Shown here: positions 15,889-24,506 of the stretch, one piece after another
Position numbering within the stretch: the stretch's first letter is position 1
Layout: every line of letters begins with the position of its first letter
Source: CAHJWO01 sp964245885
GTDB lineage: Bacteria; Verrucomicrobiota; Verrucomicrobiia; Chthoniobacterales; SZAS-18
Reading direction: 5' to 3'
Length of the DNA stretch: 35,423 nt
NCBI GenBank assembly: GCA_964245885.1
Contig: CAXTOX010000029.1
Span: 1-35,423, forward strand
Translations under genes and position numbers: made by a program
Notes under the pieces: generated by a model
The model's database searches: none
What the model was told of the DNA's origin: nothing
What the model saw: only the letters and a program-made list of their open reading frames with translations

Positions 15889-16719
15889 TCACCCGCGGCG
15901 GGCCAACGGCGGAAGCACTTTTTCGATCCGCGCCGCCGACACCCAGCCGCGTGCGCCGTCGCCGAGTTCAACGTAGTCCCACGCTCCCTGTTCGGATAAC
16001 ACCCGCACTTCGCTGCCCGCCGGCAGGGTGAGTACGGCCTTCGAGTTATCCGCCGGGGAATACAACGCCCGCGTATCGTCGGCGAGCACCACCGCGCGCC
16101 CCGGGTTTTTCGTTCCTCCGTCCAGCACCACGAGCGCCCACACCGACACGCCGCACGCGGCCGCGCCGGTCAGCCCCACCGCCAGGCTGCTCCAACGAAG
16201 CCTTCTCAGGAAAACCGTCAGGCCGAAGCCAAGGATGGCCAGCCAACCGCCGGCCGCCGCCAGCCACGTCCAACGATCCACGTCCAGCCAACCGGCGAAC
16301 CCGCCTCGGGCCGACGGCGGGAGCGTTTTGCCCCGCAAAAACGCGAGGTTGGCGGCGGCCTCCGCGTGCGACGGGTCCAGCAGCAGGGCGCGCTGGTAGT
16401 TGAGGATCGCCCGGCCCCGGTCACCCGCCCGAAAGTAGGCGTCGCCGAGGTTATAATACAAGTTCGCCCGGGAGTCTCCCCGCTGCACCTGCGTTTCGTA
16501 CGCCTGGGCCGCTTCGATGAACTTCCCCTGTGCGTAGAGGGCATTGCCGCTCGCGAAGGTGTCGGCTTCCAACCCATCGGCGCGCACGCTGCCTGACCAC
16601 GAGAACACCACAAGAACGAGGCTAAACAGGAGCCATCTCGAATTCGGACGGCTCGGAGAGCCATCCCAACCCGTCGATGACGACCGGCCGCTTTGCGGCC
16701 TGCTCAGAAACCTTCGCAT
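15889..16719 (-). CDS. batE: BatE-like protein: TPR plus bacterial SH3 domain
   Basis: Last gene of the bat operon, a membrane-associated assembly or stress-tolerance system of unclear biochemistry. From ATG 16719 the 276-residue product has a signal or membrane segment (LLFSLVLVVFSWSGSV) and TPRs (GNALYAQGKFIEAAQAYE and ANLYYNLGDAYFRAGDRGRAI). Two membrane helices follow, then a C-terminal SH3-type domain (ALYSPADNSKAVLTLPAGSEVRV to GARGWVSAARI). GGGGAACAG just upstream supports 16719 over the ATG at 16731. Residues GWDGSPSRPN ahead of the signal are encoded by a palindromic repeat found elsewhere in the window. The gene starts 24 bases after batD ends. Confidence 0.82.
   Translation of the reverse strand: MRRFLSRPQSGRSSSTGWDGSPSRPNSRWLLFSLVLVVFSWSGSVRADGLEADTFASGNALYAQGKFIEAAQAYETQVQRGDSRANLYYNLGDAYFRAGDRGRAILNYQRALLLDPSHAEAAANLAFLRGKTLPPSARGGFAGWLDVDRWTWLAAAGGWLAILGFGLTVFLRRLRWSSLAVGLTGAAACGVSVWALVVLDGGTKNPGRAVVLADDTRALYSPADNSKAVLTLPAGSEVRVLSEQGAWDYVELGDGARGWVSAARIEKVLPPLARRG
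16646..16668. repeat. Solo palindromic repeat inside the 5' end of batE
   Basis: The core GGCTCGGAGAGCC is flanked by near-complementary GGAC and ATCC ends. It matches the core of the arms at 30105-30295, where GGCTCGGAGGGCCATCCC and its complement occur. Here the repeat is in frame and codes for GWDGSPSRP of BatE. Confidence 0.7.
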
Positions 16720-16743
16720 CTGTTCCCCCATAAAAATTGCACG

Positions 16744-18656
16744 TCAATCCCGCCCGATGGTTTCCAGGGTCGCGAGCACCCCCCGGCGCTCGTCGGCGGG
16801 CACCGGGGTCTGTGCGGCCGGCCCGCCGCTGTAGGCGAGTTCCTCGTGCCGGTCGAAGATTTCCCGCACGGAGTTGGCGGTAGGCGCGTCGAGCCGTTTG
16901 ACGCGGGCGATGTCGGCGGCGGACAGGCTGGCGTCCGGCCCGCTGGCCGCCACCCCGGCCCGCAACTGGGCCAGCCGCGTGGCCGCCGTGTAGAACTCCC
17001 GCCGCCCCGCGTCTTCCCGCCGCAAGGCCCGCTGGAGTTCGCTCTGTTGACGGGCGAGTTGCGCCGCGCGCTGGTTCGACGCGTTGCGGGCGCGCGCGCG
17101 CCACCCGGCGGTTCCACCGAGCGCCAGCAACCCGGCCAGCAGCGCGCCTTGTGCCTCCCAGAAAAGCGGCCGTCGGTACAGGGGCCGAAACGCCTTGGCA
17201 CCAAGGCGCGGACCGGGGTCGGCGAGGATGTAGTGAATGTCCTCGGGCGCGGGGCGCGGCGTCGGCGCGGGCGTCGCGGTGGCCGCGGCGACGGGGTTGG
17301 CGGCCGGGACCGGCGTGGGCGTGGCGAGCTTTCCGCCCTCGATCTTCACGGCCAGCGGCGGCGTGTCGTCGGTACCGGTNNNNNNNNNNGCGTGTCCACC
17401 GTGGCGTAGCGGCCCGTGGCCGGGTCCAGGTAGTTGAAGTGGTACGAGGGCAGCGACGTGCGCGGCCCCTCGGCGATGACCACCTGCTCGAACGTTTTGA
17501 CGCCGCTCAGGTTCACCTCGTCGTCGGCCTTGAACTTGCTCGTCGGCGGGTAGGTCCGCAGTCCTTGGTCATCGCCGAGCACGGGCGGGGCGATCCGGTC
17601 GAAGTTCCCCTGCCCGCTCAACCGCAGGCGGATCGTCACCGGGTCGCCGGTCTGCGCCTTGGCGGGCACGGCCTCGGCCTCCAGCTTGAACTGGCCGATG
17701 GCCCCGGAAAAGTTCGCCGGCTTGCCTGCCTCGGGCAGTGGTTTGACTTCCAGGGAAATCGTCGGGCTGGTCAGATGGATTTGCCGCGGCGCGGCGAGGT
17801 TGGTGAAGGCGTCGAAAGGATCGCCGGTGAACGCATCGAAAGGGTCGACGTATCCTCTCCGTGCCCGCCCCTGCCGGAGCGGCAGGCGCACGATGGGGTC
17901 GATGGAGGCGGGTCCAATGTTGATCGGGCCGATCTTGAGCCCCGCGACGGCGGTCTTGTAGCTGTCCACCGCGTAGCGTCCGCTCGACGCGGAGGGGCGG
18001 GCAAATTTCGGCGGGGCAAACGGCTGGACGCTGAAGCCGTCACCGCTGAGGATGACGTTGGGATCGGGGTTGCGCTGCATGCCGGTCACGTAGTTCGCCC
18101 GCATCTCGACCGGCACGGCCTCGCCGACGTAGGCGCTTTTTTTCGGGATGATCAATTCGAAGAACGCGGGTCCGTTTTGCCCCGTGGCACTGCCGCCGTT
18201 GCTGCCGTCGCCGAGGACGGTCAGCGTCACCGGCAGCGTGCGCTGGACCGTGCCGTCCACGTGGACCTCCTGTCCGGGGATCGTGTAGCGGCCCGGCTTG
18301 CTCGTGTCCACCGTGAAGACGTAGGTGGTCGTCGCGCTCTGGCTGAGCGAGCCGTTGTTAAAGGTGAACTGGCTGGAAGACGTTCTCCCGGCGGCGGAGA
18401 CCGTCAGTCCTTCCACGGTCGGCGCGCGGGGTGCCTCGTCCACCTCGCCGTTGGTGACACTGATGCGGTACTCGGCCTGCTCGCCCGCGTCCACCGCGGA
18501 GTCCGACAGGCTGGCGGCGACGGAGACGTTGCCGCGCGCGGCGGCGAGCGTCGGCAGGAGGGCGGCCGGCAGGCACAAGGCCGCAGCCGCCAGCAGGATC
18601 GCCGCGGAGGCGCGCACAAAGGCGGGTCTACCAGTCCTTGGTGAGAGTGTTGTCAT
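16744..18656 (-). CDS. batD: BatD-like protein, interrupted by a scaffold gap
   Basis: Large extracytoplasmic protein of the Bat system. From ATG 18656 it has a signal peptide (ASAAILLAAAALCLPAALLPTLAAA), then beta-rich domains typical of BatD: VSVAASLSDSAVDAGEQAEYRIS, RYTIPGQEVHVDG and ISLEVKPLPEAGKPANFSGAIGQF. A duplicated DPFDAFT motif occurs twice in tandem. After the gap come a Pro/Ala/Thr linker, one membrane helix (EAQGALLAGLLALGG) and a cytoplasmic coiled-coil-like tail. The two pieces are in different frames across the ten Ns, so the gap length is only a placeholder. Its start overlaps the end of batBC by 29 bases. Confidence 0.83.
17380..17389. other. Scaffold gap of ten Ns within batD
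   Basis: A run of ten Ns. The piece before it (minus strand) ends YATVDT and the piece after it reads DDTPPLAV, so flanking sequence around GACACGC is present on both sides. This suggests unmerged overlapping contig ends rather than truly missing DNA. Confidence 0.95.
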
Positions 18657-21032
18657 TACGGTTACGGCGGCGGGCGAGGTCATTGAGCATGACGCGGGCA
18701 TCCTCGTTTTTGAGGGAATCGAGCAGCGCGCGGGCTTGCGCGGCGCTCATCTTGCCGGCTTCATCCCGGGCAGGCTGCTGGGCGATTTCGCCGTTTTCGC
18801 CCTTGTTGTCCGGCGGGGCCTGGGGGTCTTTCTTCGGCTCGGGATTCGCCTGGAAGTCTCCCTTCTGGCGGGGCTGATCCTGGTTCGGCACGCCGTTCGG
18901 GTCCGGCGCGCCGGGCGGCGGGCCGCTCTGCGCGTTGTCGTTGCCCTGGTCCGGGTTGCGCTGGCCATCCTGGTTCTTCGTTCCGCCTTGCTGAGGGTTT
19001 TGCTGCTCGGATTTGCCACCCTCGCCGGGCGAGGCGTCGGGAGACGGCTGCGGCTGTTGGGAATCAGGTTTGGGGGGCTGGTTGGAACTCCCGTCCTGCG
19101 GCTGTTTGGCGTTGCCCGCGCCGTTCTGATCCTGGGACGCACTGGAGCCGCCCTTGTCCTGGGACTGCTGCGGCTGCGGCTGTTTGTTCGGCTGCTGGCC
19201 TTGCTGGTCTTCCTGCTTTTGCTGGTCGCCCTTGTCCTGCTTGTCCTGTTGCTGCGGCTGCTTGTCCTGCTTCTGCTTGTCCTTCTTGTCGTCGTTCTTC
19301 GGCGAGGGTGATGGAGTCGGCGTTGGGGTGGGTGTGGGCGTGGGCGGCGGCGGTTTGAGTTCCTCGTCGATCCGGTGCTGGACGAGGTCGCGGTTGTAGG
19401 CCGTGTTCGCGGCGAGGGCGTGGTCCGGGTCGGGCACGCCGCCGCGCGCGAGGGAGTCGAGCGTGGCGTTGTAATGCTGCACCGCGTTGCGCCAGTCCGT
19501 GACCCGCGCCTGCTTCTCCTTCTGGCCCGCGCCGCGCCGGTAGAGCGTGTTGCCGAAATTGTAGTGCGACTTTGTCCGCAGGTTCGCGTCCGGCGAGGTG
19601 AGCGCCTTGCCGAAGGCGTCGAGCGCCTCGTCGTACTGCTTGCCCATGTACGCGCTCGCCCCGGCGTCAAATTGCAGGTTGCCCTGCGTGGGGTTCTCCT
19701 TCGCCAGGTCCGAGAACGCGCGGAACGCCTCGTCGTACTTCCCGTTCTTATACAGCGCCAGCGGTCCGCTCGCGTTGCCGGTCGTGGGCGGATCGACCGG
19801 GATGGCGTCCTCCGCCCGCAGCCCCGTCGTCCCCGCCGCCAGCAAGAACGCCAAGATCCCGGCGACCGTCGTCGGGCGGCGCACCGGCACGGCCCTCGCC
19901 CCGCGCGAGACGCCCCCGACGCCAGCCGGCGCGCGGTAGCGGCGGCGTTCACCGGGCAAGGCGGCCAGGGCGAGGAAAAGCAACCCCGCGCCGAGCGGCC
20001 ACTGGTAACGCTCGATAGGCCGGCGGTCGGCCTTGGCGTCGATCTCGCCCGCGCGCAGTTTGCTCAAACCGTCCTGGATGATCGTCCGCATGACCGCCTC
20101 GCCGCTGGTGAAGCGAACGTAAAACCCGTCGGCGGCCTTGGCAATTTCGGTCAGGCCGGGTTCGTTGAGCCGGGTGCGCACGATCTGGCCGTTCTCGTCG
20201 CGCACGAACTCCCCCCGCCGCCCGTTGGCCAGCGGGATCAGCGCGCCTTCGGGACTGCCGAAGCCCACCGTGAAGATCCGCGTGCCCGCCGCCGCGGCGC
20301 GCTTGGCCGCCTGGACGCCGTCGGCCTGTTCGGTGTCGCTGGTCGGCTCGCCGTCGCTCAGGAGCAGGATCGCGCGGTTGCCGGTGCCGCCCTTGCCGAA
20401 GGCTTCGAGCGCGAGGTCGATGGCCCCGCCGAGGTTCGTGCCGCCGACCGGGATGAGGTCCGTGTCGAGTTCGGCGGCGGCGTTGAGGACTGCGTCGTAG
20501 TCGATGGTCAGCGGAGCCTGGAGAAACGCGTTGCCCGCGAAAGCCACGAGTCCCACGCGGTCGCCGGGGAGTTNNNNNNNNNNCGCACAATGTCGCGGCG
20601 CTGGCGGCGTGCCTCGGCGACCAGCCCGACGCGGTCGCCGGGAAGCTGGCGGAGGAGGTCCTGCACGGCGAGTTTCGCGCGGGTGAGGCGGTCGGGCGCG
20701 AGGTCGTTGGCGAGCATGGACTTGGACACGTCCGCGATGACCATGAGATCCAGGCCGCGGCGGTGGACCTCCCGCGTCTCATAACCGAGGCGCGGCCCGG
20801 CCACCGTGACCAGGAAACATCCCAGCCCCGCCAGCAGCAGCGCGTAGCGCAACCGTCGGCGCGCGGCGCTCGCGGCCCCGGTCAACTGGCCACGCAGGCG
20901 GGGGTCGCGGATGAGTTGCACCAGCCGGGAGGAAGCACGGCGTTCCGCCCACGCGAACAGCCCGGCCAGCGCGGGCAGCGCCAGCAATCCCCACAACCAC
21001 CAGGGCGAGCCGAAAGTCAATTCACGAAGCAT
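18628..21032 (-). CDS. batB: Fused BatB-BatC: von Willebrand A domain plus TPR and low-complexity tail
   Basis: One reading frame carries both BatB and BatC. The order is two N-terminal membrane helices; a vWA domain with MIDAS motif DVSKS and later GGTNLGG and LLSDGEPTSD; a membrane helix (WPLGAGLLFLALAAL); a second hydrophobic segment ending LRAED that looks like the old BatC signal peptide; TPRs (LYKNGKYDEAFRAFSDL, AYMGKQYDEALDAFGKAL); then roughly 200 residues rich in Gln, Lys and Pro; and a conserved end, LLDSLKNEDARVMLNDLARR. vWA domains bind partners through a divalent metal. A scaffold gap interrupts the vWA domain, so exact length is unknown. The ATG at 21032 is the likely start. Confidence 0.85.
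20574..20583. other. Scaffold gap of ten Ns within batB
   Basis: On both sides of the Ns the translated sequence contains LPGDRVGLVA. The N-terminal piece continues into EARRQRRDIV, foreign to the family, whereas the C-terminal piece continues as expected (FAGNAFLQAPL). The two copies differ at six third-codon positions, all silent. The join is therefore suspect. Confidence 0.95.
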
Positions 21033-21123
21033 GGACAAGGCTTGAGACAACGCGGGGGACGGGAAGTTCGATTCAAAGGGGAGAAGCAGAACTTATCCAC
21101 AGATTCCGACGCTGCCAGCCGGT

Positions 21124-22167
21124 TCACGGCAGCCGCCGCCACCGCAACTGCGAGAGCGCCAGGTAACTCCCCAGACACACGACACCCGTTCCCACGAACC
21201 ACTGGAACAGGTCGTGGTATTCCCGGTACTTGTTCAGCTTAACGGTGCTCTTTTCCAGAGTGTCGATCTGCGCGTAGATGTTCTCCAGTGCCTTGGAGCT
21301 GTCGGCGCGGAAGAAATGCCCCTCGGCCACCGTGGCCACATCGCTCAGGGTCTTCTCGTCGAACTCCACCTGCACGTCCTGGTAGACCGTGCGCCCGGTG
21401 ATGTCGGTCACGAAGTTGCCGAACCGGTCGGTCTCGGGAAACGGCGCGATGCCGTTCGTGCCGACGCCGATGGTGTAGACCTTCAACCCCAGGGTCTTCG
21501 CGGCCTCGGCGGCGGTGTTGGGGTTGACGCGGCCGGCGTTGTTGTCGCCGTCGCTCAGGAGCACGATGATGCGGCTCTTGGCCTCACGGTTCTTGAGCCG
21601 GTTGCAGGCCGAGACGATGGCCGAGCCGATGGCGGTGCCGTCCTCGACGAGGCCGATCTTCACGCGGTCGAGGTTCCCGATGAGCCAGGCGTGATCGAGC
21701 GTCGGCGGGCTCACGAGGTACGGCCGCCCGGCGAAGGCGAGCATGCCGATGCGGTCGTTGGGGCGCGCGTCGATGAAGCGCTGCGTGATTTCCTTGATGG
21801 CATCCACCCGGCTCGCGCGGCTGCCGCCGATCTGGAAGTCCTCGGTGAGCATGGACTTGGAAACGTCCAGTGCGATCATGATGTCGATGCCGCTGGCCTC
21901 GACCTGGGTGAGAGAATTGCTCAACTGCGGCCGGGCCAGCGCCACGACGCCCGCCGCCGTGGCCAGCGCCAGCAGGACGCCGGAGAACGCCCCCGCCCGC
22001 GCCGCGCGCGGACGGCCGATCTGCTGGAGCACGCTGGTGGACGAATAAACCACGGCCGGAGCCCCCCCGACCCGGCCGGCGCGCAACGCCAGCAGCAACG
22101 GCAACGCTAGCAGCCAGAGCCAGACGGGTTGGGCAAAGCTGAAGCTGGCGAGATCGTGCCAGTTCAT
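21124..22167 (-). CDS. batA: BatA: membrane-anchored von Willebrand A protein
   Basis: Core Bat protein with a vWA domain held at the inner membrane. The 347 residues have two N-terminal helices (about 12-29, 62-78), MIDAS motif DVSKS (Asp101, Ser103, Ser105), the downstream metal-site segments DGTAIGSAI and LLSDGDNNAG, and a C-terminal helix (about 312-332). Length and order match the family (about 330 residues). It is 91 bases upstream of batBC on the same strand. By family knowledge it is thought to act with MoxR, an AAA+ chaperone, in complex assembly; the target is unknown. Confidence 0.92.
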   Translation of the reverse strand: MNWHDLASFSFAQPVWLWLLALPLLLALRAGRVGGAPAVVYSSTSVLQQIGRPRAARAGAFSGVLLALATAAGVVALARPQLSNSLTQVEASGIDIMIALDVSKSMLTEDFQIGGSRASRVDAIKEITQRFIDARPNDRIGMLAFAGRPYLVSPPTLDHAWLIGNLDRVKIGLVEDGTAIGSAIVSACNRLKNREAKSRIIVLLSDGDNNAGRVNPNTAAEAAKTLGLKVYTIGVGTNGIAPFPETDRFGNFVTDITGRTVYQDVQVEFDEKTLSDVATVAEGHFFRADSSKALENIYAQIDTLEKSTVKLNKYREYHDLFQWFVGTGVVCLGSYLALSQLRWRRLP

Positions 22168-22245
22168 CGCGGTGAGAGGACGGCGGCGGACGCGAGGGTC
22201 CAGCGCGTGGTGGCAGTGGAAGTCAGCGGGAGCGGCATCGGCTGG

Positions 22246-23040
22246 TCAGCGGTTGTTGGCCCCGGCGTTCTCCGCTGTCGGCAACGGCGGCGGCAGGAGC
22301 GGCTGGGAGGGTAGCGGCGGCGGCGATGAAGGCGGCATGGGCGGAGGTTCCTCGCGCTCCCGACCGTCGATGAACTCCCTTGCCTGGGTCAACAGCGCGC
22401 GCTTGCCGGCCGGCGTGGCGTCGAGCCGGGCGAACTTGAGCAGGTCGCAGCCTTCGAGGAACTCGCCGAGGAGCGTGTGTTCGTTGCGGGAAAAAACCCG
22501 CGAGGCAGCCACCGAGGCGAGGAACTCCGGCGAGGTTTGCCGCTGGGGATGCATGCGGTATTCGTCGCCGATGTAAAAGCGCAACACGTCGCATACCTCC
22601 GCGCCGAACCGACGTGCATCCATGTTGTCCATCTCGCGTTCGAGGGCGGCGAGTTTCTGCTGGGCCGTCTCGCGCGGGGTGAGCCGCGGGCCGGAAGGTT
22701 TCGGTGCCTTCGGGCGTCGCAAGAGATACCACGCCACCAACCCGGCGAGGAGCAGGCTCACCGCCGCCACGACCAGCCAGAGCAGGCTTCCGCTCAGGAA
22801 ATACGGCTGGGGCGGGACGATGGTGCGGATGTCCGGGGCGTCGGGCGAGGCCGGCGGCGTGGGGGCGACGGAGGCGGAGAATGCAGAATGCAAAATGCAG
22901 AATGCAAAAGTCAGAAGGAGCAGACCAGAGCGGCAGCCGACATGCCCTTTTCTGCAAAGAATCAAGGCACGGACCGGGAACCTGCACGCTGCCCTCCTCT
23001 CTGACTTTTGCATTTTGCATTCTGCATTCTGCATTTTCAT
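22246..23040 (-). CDS. DUF4381-like membrane protein whose N-terminus is encoded by a repeat
   Basis: Small membrane protein commonly found between DUF58 and batA genes; function unknown. The 264 residues include a membrane helix (about 89-107, LLWLVVAAVSLLLAGLVAWYLL), a cytoplasmic helical domain (TAQQKLAALEREMDNMDARRFGAEV, VLRFYIGDEYRM) and a proline-rich tail. The first 58 residues lie almost wholly inside a 160-bp inverted repeat. That repeat supplies both the ATG and a hydrophobic segment LLLLTFAFCILHSAF, followed by SASVA, resembling a signal peptide. The ATG at 23040 overlaps the DUF58 stop (ATGA); AGGAG is better spaced for the in-frame ATG at 23034. The N-region of about 39 residues is unusually long. 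Confidence 0.75.
   Translation of the reverse strand: MKMQNAECKMQKSERRAACRFPVRALILCRKGHVGCRSGLLLLTFAFCILHSAFSASVAPTPPASPDAPDIRTIVPPQPYFLSGSLLWLVVAAVSLLLAGLVAWYLLRRPKAPKPSGPRLTPRETAQQKLAALEREMDNMDARRFGAEVCDVLRFYIGDEYRMHPQRQTSPEFLASVAASRVFSRNEHTLLGEFLEGCDLLKFARLDATPAGKRALLTQAREFIDGREREEPPPMPPSSPPPLPSQPLLPPPLPTAENAGANNR
22879..23038. repeat. 160-bp inverted repeat of AATGCAG/AATGCAA heptamers
   Basis: Left arm (22879-22920) and right arm (22994-23038) are imperfect reverse complements. Each is built from four heptamers of type AATGCAG or AATGCAA followed by AAGTCAGA. The stem extends inward through GGCAGC/GCTGCC. It is in frame with the membrane-protein gene and codes for its first 50 or so residues. 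Confidence 0.88.
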
Positions 23041-23924
23041 CTCCTGGCGATCCGTCGTTCGCGCTGCTGGAAAAACGCGCGCAACGCGGGCAGGTAGTCC
23101 GCGTCCGTACGCAGGGTGATGGCATCGACCCGGGCGCGGCGCAGCAACGCGGCGAGGGCCTGCCGGCGCGTGGACACCGCGTTGACGAACGCCGCCCGCA
23201 CCCGGCGATCGGACGTGTTGACCTCGTAGATGGCTCCGGTCTCGGCGTCCTCCAGGCTGACGCGGCCGATGTCGGGCAGTTCCTCTTCCAATGGATCGAC
23301 CACCGGCACCGCCACGAGGTCGTGCCGCTGGCTGGCCACCGTCAGAGGCCGAGCGAAATCGGGCGACTGGAAGTCCGACAGCAGGAAGACCACCGCGCGC
23401 CGGGTGACGACTTTGTTGAGGTATTCCAACGCCGCGCCGAGATCGGTCCGTCGTCCCTGCGGCTGGAAGTAAAGCACCTCACGGATGATCCGCAGGACGT
23501 GTCCCCGCCCCTTTTGCGGCGGCAGGAAGAGTTCGACGCCGTCGGTGAAAAGCAGGAGGCCGACCTTGTCGCGGTTTCCGACCGCGCTGAAGGCCAGCAC
23601 GCTAGCCACCTCGGCGGCGAGTTCGCGCTTGGACTGGGACACGCTGCCGAACGAGCCGGACGCACTCACGTCCACGAGCAGGACGACGGTGAGCTCGCGT
23701 TCCTCGGTGAAGTTTTTGACGTGCAGGTCGCCGGTGCGCGCGGTGACGTTGGTATCGATGAAGCGCACCTCGTCGCCCGCGTTGTACGCGCGCACGTCCT
23801 CGAAGTTCATGCCGCGCCCCTTGAAGACGGAGTGGTACTGCCCGCCGAAGGCCGCGTCGACCAGCCGCCGGGTGCGGAGTTCCAGGCGGCGGATCTTTTT
23901 GAGGATGGCGGCGGTGTCAGGCAC
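23037..23924 (-). CDS. DUF58 domain protein (vWA-like), MoxR partner
   Basis: The 295 residues contain the DUF58 core GMNFEDVRAYNAGDEVRFIDTNVTARTG followed by a vWA-like fold with a DxSxS site (LLVDVSASGSFGS) and LFTDGVELFLPP. It lacks membrane helices and is probably cytoplasmic. Genes of this type almost always accompany moxR, and the pair is thought to work together in protein-complex maturation. Here a toxin-antitoxin pair separates it from moxR. The ATG at 23924 begins one base after the toxin stop codon (23926-23928). Its stop overlaps the next start by four bases. Confidence 0.9.
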   Translation of the reverse strand: MPDTAAILKKIRRLELRTRRLVDAAFGGQYHSVFKGRGMNFEDVRAYNAGDEVRFIDTNVTARTGDLHVKNFTEERELTVVLLVDVSASGSFGSVSQSKRELAAEVASVLAFSAVGNRDKVGLLLFTDGVELFLPPQKGRGHVLRIIREVLYFQPQGRRTDLGAALEYLNKVVTRRAVVFLLSDFQSPDFARPLTVASQRHDLVAVPVVDPLEEELPDIGRVSLEDAETGAIYEVNTSDRRVRAAFVNAVSTRRQALAALLRRARVDAITLRTDADYLPALRAFFQQRERRIARR

Positions 23925-23925
23925 G

Positions 23926-24258
23926 CTAATGGGTAGGCAGGCGCATGACAGAGAAGATCTTCCGCGCGATCTCCGCTCGTCGCCGTGCAGAAACTCTTCC
24001 TCGACGTTCTGGAAACTCGCTTTTCGAGAGCATATAAATCAGGTCGCAACGAACGGCGGTCTTCCAATCCAGACCATCCGCTTCGTCGAGAATTGCTTCG
24101 TAAATTTTTGGCTCTCGGCTCAACCGGACACTGGTACAAAGCAATGCGTTCACGTCCTTGATGTCAGGGTTCATAGACCTCTCATCCGGCGAGATGATGA
24201 CTGCCGGATGAGCTTGCTCGACGCGAAATGGAAACAGGAAAATATCCCATTGCCTCAT
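23926..24258 (-). CDS. MazF/PemK-like type II toxin
   Basis: Probable mRNA-cleaving ribonuclease toxin. The 110 residues match the PemK/MazF pattern by eye: MRQWDIFLFPF at the start, HPAVIISPDE, NALLCTSVR, then LDWKTAVRCDLIYMLSKSEF and a basic helix RRRAEIARKIFSVMRL. Length is normal for the family. It overlaps the antitoxin stop by four bases (ATGA), a standard coupling. Base composition is visibly richer in A and T than the neighbouring bat genes, which suggests separate acquisition. The pair interrupts the otherwise standard moxR-DUF58 junction. Confidence 0.78.
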   Translation of the reverse strand: MRQWDIFLFPFRVEQAHPAVIISPDERSMNPDIKDVNALLCTSVRLSREPKIYEAILDEADGLDWKTAVRCDLIYMLSKSEFPERRGRVSARRRAEIARKIFSVMRLPTH

Positions 24259-24506
24259 GGATCAAGGGGGATCACCGACCGTTTAGCGAAAAGATTGTCT
24301 TGGCGAATCTCCTCCTCACTGTAGACGCCGTCCAATGCACCGGGTGGGATGGGTTCAATCGCAGGATATTCCTGTAGTACAAGTAACCTGGAATCCACTT
24401 CGATGAAGACTTGCTCTCCGTGTAATGCCAGATCGACTAGGGATTTGAACTGCTCGTCCGCTTCGCTGATGGAAATCGTTATCATTTGATGATGGCTGAT
24501 GTTCAC
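24255..24506 (-). CDS. Antitoxin partner of the MazF-like toxin
   Basis: Short acidic protein of 83 residues if it begins at the GTG at 24506, or 76 from the ATG at 24485 (MITISISEADEQFKSLVDLA). The GTG overlaps the moxR stop (GTGA) and would couple the module to the operon; the ATG gives the more family-like N-terminus. The ITISISEADEQFKSLVD segment resembles Phd/YefM-type DNA-binding domains. The C-terminal half (GVYSEEEIRQDNLFAKRS) would wrap the toxin. The assignment rests mainly on gene order, overlap with the toxin and size. Confidence 0.7.
   Translation of the reverse strand: MNISHHQMITISISEADEQFKSLVDLALHGEQVFIEVDSRLLVLQEYPAIEPIPPGALDGVYSEEEIRQDNLFAKRSVIPLDP

Noticed and set aside
21093..21101. 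Consensus DnaA box TTATCCACA between batA and batBC
   Set aside because: Only one box is present, with no cluster, AT-rich unwinding region or dnaA/dnaN genes nearby, so it is not an origin. Chance or a remnant of a repeat is more likely.
22700..23936. Plus-strand open frame of about 400 codons across the bat region
   Set aside because: It has no recognisable domain, runs through the inverted repeat and opposes two genes with clear domains and overlapping start/stop coupling.
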